From NCBI GenBank assembly GCA_000467715.1, contig AJFK01000004.1:1-64000 (forward strand): a stretch of DNA of 64,000 bases, written 5' to 3'. Positions within the stretch are counted from its first letter, which is position 1. Each line of letters opens with the position of its first letter. The translations under genes and the position numbers were made by a program. Below the pieces are notes generated by a model. It was not told the origin of the DNA, searched no databases, and saw only the letters and a program-made list of their open reading frames with translations. Shown here piece after piece: positions 55,961-64,000 of this stretch. This DNA comes from Hysterium pulicare CBS 123377. Lineage: Eukaryota > Ascomycota > Dothideomycetes > Hysteriales > Hysteriaceae.

Positions 55961-58900
55961 TCAATAAGGCGGCTTCCCACCCGCACCCGCACCCAACCCC
56001 TCATCCCCCTCATTCCCCTCCCCAACATCAATCGCATCCAAAAACCCCGAAAAATCAACCCTCTTCACACTCCCATCTCTCCCGCGTCCGCGTCCACGCC
56101 CATACTCTCTCACACTCTCAGCCCGCCCCGCCCCACCTTTCTTCAAACTGCGACTCTTCCTCACACTCACGCTCCCATTCCCATTCCCAGTTCGAGAAGG
56201 ACTAGGTGCCGTGCGCGGTCTACCGCCGCCCGGCGACTGAGCCGGCGAAATCGAGTTCTCGCGCAGAGAGGCGGGGATGGGTGGGACGGGGGGTACGCCG
56301 GCTGATGCGCCTCGGCCCATAGCGTCGTCGAGGGCTCTAGCGGCGTTGGTGGTGTGTGGTTGGGGTTGAGGTTGATTTCTGGCTTGAGGGCTGGACTCGG
56401 TGGTTAGAGGACGAGGCGTCAGCGTTGCGGCGGGCGTGGATGCCTCGTCGCCGTTTTCACCCGCGGTTTGGAAACTGGCTTCGGAGATGGAGAGGTCGCC
56501 GTTGGAGAGCATGCTTTCGCTGCTTGCGGAGTTGGAGCGCGGCCTTTCTGTGGTGGGGAGAGGGGGATGGTGGTTGTGGCGGTGGGAAGATGGGACGCGG
56601 GTGGAATAGCTGCTGCGAGGTGCTGAGCCTGAAAGGACCCGTTTGAGTTCCTCTACTCGGACTGCTGAATGCACCGAAGACGTGCTTGCTGGCGTGCCTC
56701 TGCCCGAGGGACTGCCTTCGCGGTGGTGACGGTGTGGAGAATGTAAGCGGCCCATCAACCCGTACGATGTTGATGGGGGCCGGGAGCGACTGTGTCTAGG
56801 CGTTGGAAACGGTGAATTGTTCAAGCTCTCGAGGGTGCCGTTCGGAATGGCGATGCCTAGGTAATTGCTGTTTTGATTCTGGTTTTCGCTGTGACGTTTG
56901 GCAGCGGCAGAGGACCGACCTGTTCGGGATCCGGTTACGGAGGCTGAGGAGGCCGAGTCTTTGGTGGTGGAGGCGATACAAGATTCTTTGGACCAGTCTT
57001 GCAGGAGCTGCTCCTTGACTTTTGTGGGCAGTTGATTGGAAGGCGGAGGGGCGGTATTGGCAGTGAGGATAGGCATGGATATTATACGACCCGGTGAAGA
57101 TGGAGGGGAAGATGGAGGCGAGTAGAGCGAATGAGAGTAGCCGTGTGCAATCCGATCTACTAACGATTCTATAGCATCGAAGGGTTTCAATGCCTCTGCC
57201 TTGACGATTTCTGGGGGAAGTCGGACTGTCCCCGGTGCTGCTGTCGGAAGTTCGATGCGGTCTAATGGCATTGGTGGCACTCGAATACTTTTAGTCCACA
57301 GCCCCTTTTCGTTTCTTCGCGATATCTCGGCGTGCAAGGTTCGTCCTACGCTTGAGGTCTCGAATTCGAAAGCCATACTCAACGCCCAAAGGTATCCGTG
57401 AACGAGACTCCCTATGCGGATTTTAGCGCCTGGATCCTCGATAAGCTGAATATCTTCTTGTAGGCGCATCATCATTGGCAGTCCACTCCTAGCCGCATTC
57501 ACGCCCAACTTCTCGATCAGAGTGGTGAGCAGGAGGTGTAAAAGCAGGAGATCCGGCTCGGAATCCACATATTGGTGCGCATTGTCGTAAATGGCTAGAT
57601 GCAACAGTGTCAAGAAAGTCTGTTTCATCCTTCTTGGCGATTTCTCTCGCTGAGAGGCATTTGAGATAGCTCGTCGTGCTAAACCACTCGCAGTCTTCTC
57701 GTTTTCCTTATCCCTGTTCCGACGGTCTTCAACAACCCTTAGATTCGACTTCTTCATTTCGAGTGTGAGCCAGGTGATAAGGGCATCCGCATACGCTTTC
57801 CGAACTTTGCTGCTAGGGTCGCGCAAAAGCCATTGCGTCCCTTCCCACACTTTCGCACTCACCGGACCCCTGTTTACAGAACTGGAGGAGCCGTCTGGAC
57901 GCCTCGTGTTCGCCACGACTAATATGCCCTTTGCTGCAGCCAAAGCAGTCAGTCGTGCTGTCTCGAACGAGAAGAAATTATCGACGTGAGGATCCTTTTC
58001 TTGCAGACTTGCAGAACTAGCGACAGCAGAGACAGCGCCAGTTGGATCCTCAATTGCAGCAGCAACGGAAGTGATACCGGACGTGGTGGGGGGTTTTAGT
58101 CGGGCAAGAATTGCTGAAAGCATGTCGGAAATTTGGTCAGTGTAGTAGACGTGGTTCGCTAGGCTCCCCATGCATTTCTGTAGAGTTGCTAGTAATTGGA
58201 CCCGTGCCTGAGAGGGTTCTTTCACGACTTCCATGACCAAACCACCTGCTAGGCTTCCAGATAGCTTGGGGTCGTCGAGGTCCTTCTCTGGATTAATGGC
58301 GGTGGACTGCTGGGGGTGTGGAACGATATTTGATCCATTTCCGCCAAGTTGAAGTAGTAGTAAAGTATGTGATATTAATCCGACCAGCACATCCATGACA
58401 CTTAGCCCGATGAAGTTGATATTCGAACTCAGGAGATCGTCAATGATAGTCGCCAAGACCAGTTGTTTTTCCATATCATCCTCAACGACCGGACTTCGGA
58501 TGAGGGTCTCCATAGCACCCACAAGGATAGCGTATCGGTCTTGGACTGGCGCCCATCCACATATCATAGCTAAAAGCGTGGTTGGCCAACTTGAATACTG
58601 CCGTGTAAGTTCTCTGGTGTTGTATTGTTTTACATGACTTGCGATGAACCTCAAAACAGCGGATGTTGCGAGTCGAAGGTGTCCTCGATTGACAGCTATG
58701 AAGATATTCCTTAGAGCCTGGAGCGCAACGGTCCCGACCTCCTCTTCTGCCAATTTATCTGCATCCTCTGTCGTCCCGGATGCAGCAATCGGATCGCCTT
58801 CCTCCGTCTCTGTAGTTCGTACTGTGGAAATGCTTTGCCTTCGCTTGTATGCCTGCTCTTTATCGACTTCCTCCTTTTCCAGTTCCCTTGCCTCCAAGCG

Positions 58901-59560
58901 CCTGAGATATTTCCCACTGTCTGAATAAATGTTCAAAAGAATGACAGGTATTATTACAGCCAGCTGCCTCCCCGTCTCTGACCCCAGTGATTCCGATGAT
59001 GCGACCGCTTTTATTGCTTGCAAGCCAGCCTTTCGAAATCGAATGGCTACAGGCCAGCTGATGGGTGTTTTGGAGTGCGTCACGGCCTCCTTCGACGCGA
59101 ATTGAGCGTACAGCTGAACAATCTCTTCATATTGTGTAATGTAATCTTGATCAGCGGCAAGGTTCGCAGGATCCTGATGCGCACAAAAGGTCTCGAATGT
59201 TGGAACAGACTCCTCCACCATAGTAACATCGTTCGATCGGAGGACAGTGCGGAGGATGCTTAGAACGGCGCCGGCGTACAGGGGAAGGTCGCGCGGGCAT
59301 TTTTCAATAATAGCCTTGAGTATTTCGAGGGTAACCTGAACGTTGCCTATCCGGCCCTTCCACACATCACTTGTAGCCCGCTTATCCAAAAAGTCGCCAA
59401 CCTTCTGCAATTTGCTCCGGCGTGTGCTGGCGTAGTAGAGCAGGTAGCTCAACTCGCTAGAGTTCGGCTTGACCTCTACATTATTCTTCTGGAACTTCGG
59501 ATAGCATTTCAGGACCAGGACTTGGTGTTTCGGGCGACAAGCCTGCCGTGCGGCGTGCAT
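55961..59560 (-). CDS. efr3: Efr3, plasma-membrane scaffold of PI4-kinase
   Basis: A single exon encodes 1199 residues from MHAARQACRPKHQVLVLKCY. CRPKHQ is the usual N-terminal motif of fungal Efr3, and the Cys near the start fit membrane attachment by acylation. Landmarks follow: SELSYLLYYASTRRSKLQKV, then GDFLDKRATSDVWKGRIGNV, VTLEILKAIIEKCPRDLPLY and FCAHQDPANLAADQDYITQY. Residues 30-770 are helical repeat-like. From about residue 780 the protein is Ser/Pro/Arg-rich and disordered, with a basic end (SVRKSRSLKKGG). Efr3 anchors Stt4 and Ypp1 to make PI4P at the plasma membrane. The length fits filamentous fungi, which carry a longer tail than yeast. Confidence 0.93.
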   Translation of the reverse strand: MHAARQACRPKHQVLVLKCYPKFQKNNVEVKPNSSELSYLLYYASTRRSKLQKVGDFLDKRATSDVWKGRIGNVQVTLEILKAIIEKCPRDLPLYAGAVLSILRTVLRSNDVTMVEESVPTFETFCAHQDPANLAADQDYITQYEEIVQLYAQFASKEAVTHSKTPISWPVAIRFRKAGLQAIKAVASSESLGSETGRQLAVIIPVILLNIYSDSGKYLRRLEARELEKEEVDKEQAYKRRQSISTVRTTETEEGDPIAASGTTEDADKLAEEEVGTVALQALRNIFIAVNRGHLRLATSAVLRFIASHVKQYNTRELTRQYSSWPTTLLAMICGWAPVQDRYAILVGAMETLIRSPVVEDDMEKQLVLATIIDDLLSSNINFIGLSVMDVLVGLISHTLLLLQLGGNGSNIVPHPQQSTAINPEKDLDDPKLSGSLAGGLVMEVVKEPSQARVQLLATLQKCMGSLANHVYYTDQISDMLSAILARLKPPTTSGITSVAAAIEDPTGAVSAVASSASLQEKDPHVDNFFSFETARLTALAAAKGILVVANTRRPDGSSSSVNRGPVSAKVWEGTQWLLRDPSSKVRKAYADALITWLTLEMKKSNLRVVEDRRNRDKENEKTASGLARRAISNASQREKSPRRMKQTFLTLLHLAIYDNAHQYVDSEPDLLLLHLLLTTLIEKLGVNAARSGLPMMMRLQEDIQLIEDPGAKIRIGSLVHGYLWALSMAFEFETSSVGRTLHAEISRRNEKGLWTKSIRVPPMPLDRIELPTAAPGTVRLPPEIVKAEALKPFDAIESLVDRIAHGYSHSLYSPPSSPPSSPGRIISMPILTANTAPPPSNQLPTKVKEQLLQDWSKESCIASTTKDSASSASVTGSRTGRSSAAAKRHSENQNQNSNYLGIAIPNGTLESLNNSPFPTPRHSRSRPPSTSYGLMGRLHSPHRHHREGSPSGRGTPASTSSVHSAVRVEELKRVLSGSAPRSSYSTRVPSSHRHNHHPPLPTTERPRSNSASSESMLSNGDLSISEASFQTAGENGDEASTPAATLTPRPLTTESSPQARNQPQPQPHTTNAARALDDAMGRGASAGVPPVPPIPASLRENSISPAQSPGGGRPRTAPSPSRTGNGNGSVSVRKSRSLKKGGAGRAESVREYGRGRGRGRDGSVKRVDFSGFLDAIDVGEGNEGDEGLGAGAGGKPPY

Positions 59561-60296
59561 CTAGGATATGGATGCCTAGGAGGTAAGCGGATGGTTGAGG
59601 ATGCTGCGGAGACGTGGGAGAGCAGTGGGCGAGTGGCATGAAGGTGTCTTTCCGGGAGGGTGGTCGGGTGGATAGGAAAATATTGTCTTGGTGAGGTAAC
59701 GTGGTGAATGTTTTAGGTGAGGTCTGCTGAATGGCGGCCTGGGCCAGAGGTCTAGCCTTGTCAGCCGCCAAGCAAAATGACGCGCTCACGTTGCACCAAC
59801 ACCGTGATATTTTGACTCCCAACGGTCGCCATCATTCTTCAACTATGAACGTTGCCATTACAATACGTCAAAATGTATACGCCTAGCTACTGATTAATGA
59901 AACGAGAAGTCGGTGACTATTTGTAATGAACAGCATTGCTCACACCGTTACGACAGTACTGCTAACCCCACATGTTTGGTATTGGGGCTGCTACAAATCT
60001 TCAATCTTCGTTGATTTTTGGGCATATTATTGCCGCCATTGATTAGTAGCCATTGCCAGTGATATAGAACTGAACACGTGCATATTGAGAAGTCTGATGC
60101 TGTTCCTCGTACTTTACATGATGTCCTACACGAAGAAAAGAACATGTACAGTGTGGTGCGCATGTACCCAGCATCATAATTATCCGAAGAGGACGCTTGA
60201 GGCACCAGTCGGGCCTCGTACAAGCCAGAACCACATCCAGGACGCCGAATTCTAGTTTCCAACTTCATAACCGATCATATACTTTGCATAGGAGCC
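59561..60296. other. Intergenic region
   Basis: This is the promoter of efr3 and the 3' flank of the next minus-strand gene. No gene is seen. Confidence 0.55.
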
Positions 60297-61417
60297 TCAA
60301 TCCGCTTCATTCCAGCCAGCCAAACGCTTTGTTCTCTCCTGTTCGGATTCTCTTGCTCTTCCATCTCTTCCCTCGCCATTTCCTCCCTCACGGTCCCGCT
60401 CCTTTCTTTGCTCTGATAAAGACCTGCGAATATTCTGCAGCAGGAATGGATCCCGATTCGCTTCTGCATTAGCCAGCACCACGCGCCGTCTTTCGGGTTT
60501 GCTCATTTTCTTCCACTCCGAATTCAAAGGCATCCCTAGACCGACCTCATCGAGGTACAACTGTGTTTCTTTCATATTGTGCGCTCTCTTTGTAAGATTG
60601 GCTGCGCCTGAGGCGACAACTCCCAACTCCTTAGGAGTAGTAGCTCGTCCAAGGACCCAGGCCACGATGTTCCCGTCCGACCAAGGGTTGACCATGAAGT
60701 ATGTTCCTTCGGGCATGGTTTGATCATGACATCGGGTCGAAAGTGTGGGAATCGCCAGCAATACCATTCCCAGCCCTCCTTAGCTCTCGCTTTGTCGACA
60801 TTGAGCAATTTCTTTCCTTTTTGTCGAACCTGCACCTCAAGAATAGACTTCGCCATAAGCAGCTGGTATGCCTTTTGCAACGTATGCACATAATCGTCTA
60901 CCTCCGCATGAGGGCCGTGATGGATTTCTTTGTACGAACCTGCCATGCCATACATTTTCTTCCTCTTCTCATTTTTTTCTTCCTTCAATTCTATGAGTTT
61001 GTACTTCACTATGTCGTTGTCCTCGCTAGCCATCCGATCTCGTTTAACCTCCCATGGCTCGCCTTTCTTATCGTGTATCTCACTGTAAGGCGCGAGCAGT
61101 ACGCCAGGCTTGACATGTTTTTGCAGAATGTCTTCGAGCGGGAGAGTGGTTACGTCTGGTTGTGTAGGATGTAAGCGCAATGATATCGGAGGAGATGTTT
61201 CGCGCAACTCTTTAGGGAATTCGAAGGGATCGAAAGCTTTGATTTTGTGATTGCCGAGGGCTGTTTTGGACCGAACTAGATTGTAAAGCTTGATTGTGCG
61301 GCATTGCGGGCGAAAGAAAGGAATTGTCCGTTGCGAGCGTTGGATCAAGAGGGTATTCGTGCGTTGAAAGATGGAAACGATGGGTTTGAAGGGGCGTGGG
61401 TGCGGTGTTACAAGCAT
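60297..61417 (-). CDS. Mitochondrial-type protein with IF3-C-like region, one-base frame break
   Basis: The ATG at 61417 (MLVTPHPRPFKPIVSIFQR) opens an Arg/Ser/Thr-rich presequence with few acidic residues, as for mitochondrial import. The core has LEDILQKHVKPGVLLAPYSE then SYKEIHHGPHAEVDDYVHTL and QKAYQLLMAKSILEVQVRQK, a layout like the KEI...HDL...FL..G..V segment of bacterial/mitochondrial IF3-C; this assignment is inferred and weak. Text reads through HFRPDVMIK and then continues in another frame as MPEGTYFMVNPWSDGNIVAW to stop 60297. The shift is at the A run (60719-60721); one extra A would join both frames. It is probably a sequence error or recent damage. The C-terminus is basic and charged. 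Confidence 0.6.
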
Positions 61418-62005
61418 ATAGAGAGTGTCTAGAAAGCTTCGCTGGTTGAGCGAGATGCAGATCAGGATGCAGTTGGGAAGTCTAACTCGCTCTCGCGTAA
61501 TTTTGGGCTGGGGTGTTATTTTGACTTTCACTAACCCTAGAAGGCTTAGCGCTTCTCACCTCCTCTATCACCCGTGGACCCACAAAACATCATCGTGGGA
61601 GTGAGAAGGCCGGTTGAACATGGTATCAGAAATCTTTCCTGTATTTGGAATGAGCTTCCCATCAGCTAATGTGGCTTTCTTTTGCGACGTCCTACTGGGA
61701 TGAGTGAGTATCTCCGCACGGCTGGATAACTTCATCCGTGTCCAACATCCTGGATTTAAACACCATGACTCGGCCTAGACTTTCACAAACCCCATGGGGA
61801 ACATCCTAACATGGCACTATTCTACCATCTCCACATTATTGATCCTTTCCCAAGTCTAACATAACCCCGCTGGAGCATAATCAGCCATCTCAGATACTCT
61901 AACGCCGAAGTCTAATGCAAATATTCGAGCATTCCCCTGCCATGATCCAACTTTTCCTTTGATTCTGTTGCTTTCCTGTCCCCTTCATCCATCCATTTCT
62001 CCAAT
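61418..62005. other. Divergent intergenic region
   Basis: This is the shared promoter of the mitochondrial-type protein and the MFS gene. CT-rich runs precede ATG 62006. No gene is seen. Confidence 0.55.
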
Positions 62006-63766
62006 ATGACGAAAACGAGTGGATACAACATCGCCGTTGGCATGATTGTAGCTGTCGGAAGCTTCACATATGGCTTCGGTACCTATCTCCCTCACCCTAT
62101 ACTAATCTTTCTCACTCTAATCTTCTCGTTCAGGTTTTGCGTCATTCGCAACAAGTATTGGCCAGCCGGGCTTCTACGAGTACTTCAATCTTTCCACCAC
62201 CGGCCCTAATGCGGCATACACGAACCACATCCTCGGCGCAGTCAACGCACTCTTCTTCTTCGGAGCATGCATTGGAGCTCTATGTGGTGGACCTCTCGCC
62301 AATAAAATTGGGCGCAAATGGACGCTATGTACCGCATCAGCTATTGCCGTGGTCGGCGGCGCTTTGACTGCTGGGAGTGTACATATTGCTATGCTCATTG
62401 TCGTGCGCATTCTCCAAGGAACAGGTCTAGGTGCACTGGCAACACTTGTTCCCATCTATCTTTCCGAAGCCTCGACCCCTTCGAAGCGAGGCATGCTCAC
62501 AGGGTTACATGGCTTCTTCCTCGTCTCGGGATACAACATTTCTGCCTGGGTTGGTTTCGCATGCTTCTTTTCTAAGAATCTAACCTTTCAATGGCGAGGC
62601 CCACTTGCATTTACCTGTATCCCTCCCTCTATTCTGCTGGTTGGCTGTTTTTGGATTCCGGAGTCTCCGCGTTGGCTACTTACCCAAAACCGCGTCGATG
62701 AAGCGTGGACTGTGCTAAGCCGTCTCCATCGCGATTCATCTGATCCCGATGAAATGGCCGCACATGAAGAGTTTTACCAGATGCGGAAGCAAATCGAGTT
62801 TGAATCGTCGAATCCGAGTGGCTACTTGGCTATATTGAAGACTCCGCACTATCGCAGGCGAGCCTTTCTGTCTTGCTTCGTGCAGTTTGCAGCGAACGGA
62901 ACGGGCGCACTGGTCATCAATTACTATAGCGTCATCATCTACACGAATCTAGGTCTGAAAACTTTTATGCCACTGTTGATGTATTGCATCTATACCTTGA
63001 TCGGGGCTTTGGGGAATCTTTTCTCGCTTTTAACGATTGATAGGACCGGGCGGAGATTCGTAAGTGATCATTACTTGAATGCAATCTATTCGGTTGACTG
63101 ACACTGCATCTATCTCAGGCTCTCATCACCGGATTCTCCGGGGTGCTCGTCGCCGTCGTTCTCGAGACTGCCATGGTAGGGCGCTTCGTCACTGGATCAA
63201 CTCCGAACCCTGCGGGTCAGAAAGTGGCTATTTTCGCTATCATGTTGTACGTAACACCTTACACCAAACCCTACTGTGCATCGTATCCCCCTTGCATACT
63301 GATCACGCCACCTAGCTTCGTCTTCTTCTACGGGCTCTTCATCGACGCAGCGTCCTTCATCTACAGCAGCGAAATATACCCTACCAACATCCGCTCCCAA
63401 GGCGTCGCGCTAGCGACCCTTACCTACTTCACCGCATGCATTACGTTTGTCACACCAGGTGCAACGGCCATTGCGAATATTGGGTGGAAGTACTTCCTCG
63501 GTGAGTTTTCCCCGCCAGTCCACAGCTTAGCGATCTTAGGTGCTGACCGGATGTTCTTAGTTTTCATCGGCCTCACCGTCATCAGCGTTATTGTCATAAT
63601 CTTCTTCTACCCTGAAACTAAAGGCAAGAGTCTTGAGGAATTGGCGGAGCTTTTCGGAGATCCGGTCGTTGTGCATCTGACCGATGCCACGGAAGAGCAG
63701 AAAGAGAAGCTGGATTTAGAAATTAAGAATGAGCTCTTTGCTGAGCATCGGGAGGGGCTCCAATAG
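62006..63766 (+). CDS. MFS sugar transporter
   Basis: Five exons, 62006-62078, 62134-63059, 63119-63246, 63316-63500 and 63561-63766, give 505 residues. It is a 12-TM major facilitator of the sugar porter family: GGPLANKIGRKWTL (loop 2-3), VRILQGTGLGALATLVPIYL with SEASTPSKRG, PESPRWLLTQNR after TM6, TIDRTGRRF (loop 8-9) and PETKGKSLEELAELF after TM12. These match the standard sugar-porter motifs, so H+-coupled hexose or related sugar uptake at the plasma membrane is likely; the substrate cannot be told from sequence. It is 27-30 residues shorter at the N-terminus than many homologues, starting nearly at TM1. Confidence 0.93.
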
Positions 63767-64000
63767 GATACGGTGGTGTAAGGAGACGTGCGGTGGCGTT
63801 GTAATCGGTGAGTGAGTGGTATAGAATCTCATCGTCAAACACGAATTTGTCGCATTCTGCCTTGTGATACTCGATCATTCGATGCTGGCGGATGGTTCAT
63901 AGTCTTATGCAGCGGTGAGGATTCTACGCCCGTAAGCTATATCCACCGAGCTTCAGAATACTAACTCGAATACCTGACCGCTGGCTCTCAACTGCTCTCG

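Overview
The window is nuclear DNA of a filamentous ascomycete (Pezizomycotina; a leotiomycete-like fungus is possible, but I cannot fix the class from sequence alone). The evidence is dense genes on both strands, introns of about 45-90 nt with GTRNGY donors and YAG acceptors, pyrimidine-rich leaders, and families typical of these fungi: HET domain, LPxxLRxxIY F-box-like, DUF7918, GtaA glutaminase, fungal Efr3 and M35 aspzincin. I see no rRNA, tRNA, CRISPR array or intact mobile element.

Layout. 0-5.7 kb: an eroded RNase H-like gene beside AT-rich DNA, the mitochondrial ADP/ATP carrier (6 exons) and a Pro-rich protein. 6.6-13.5 kb: a large nuclear SLIP-GC/dynamin-like GTPase (5-6 exons), a 4 x 23 bp tandem repeat, and a HEVTH zincin. 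13.5-22 kb: mostly non-coding, with one low-complexity protein and an F-box fragment. 22-24 kb: a DXD-type glycosyltransferase interrupted by one in-frame stop. 24.4-25.6 kb: an F-box-like (2EXR/DUF7730-type) protein. 26-31.5 kb: three neighbouring secreted proteins: a pepsin-like aspartic protease, an M35-type metalloprotease and an 8-exon Cys-rich protein with CBM19-like C-terminal modules. 32.5-39.7 kb: four tandem minus-strand genes of one BTB/POZ-like family, one of them decayed; a fifth relative at 46.9-49 kb carries a CCHC zinc knuckle. 40-44.6 kb: an alpha/beta hydrolase whose frame is crossed by TGA CTAG, the known stop-readthrough context, then a GtaA-like secreted glutaminase. 45-55.3 kb: DUF7918, BTB-like/CCHC, HET-domain and C2H2 zinc-finger proteins. 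56-64 kb: Efr3, a mitochondrial IF3-C-like protein with a one-base frame break, and an MFS sugar transporter.

How they fit together. The housekeeping genes (ADP/ATP carrier, Efr3, the mitochondrial protein) flank an accessory interior enriched in extracellular hydrolases for protein and amide nitrogen (aspartic protease, M35, glutaminase), a sugar transporter, self/non-self or regulatory families (HET, F-box, C2H2) and a local BTB-like expansion. The most notable signal is the TGA CTAG in the hydrolase: the nucleophile Ser lies before it, and the catalytic Asp and His lie after it in the same frame.

Exon boundaries were worked out by hand from splice consensus and reading phase. They agree with an uninterrupted protein in every multi-exon model except where stated.
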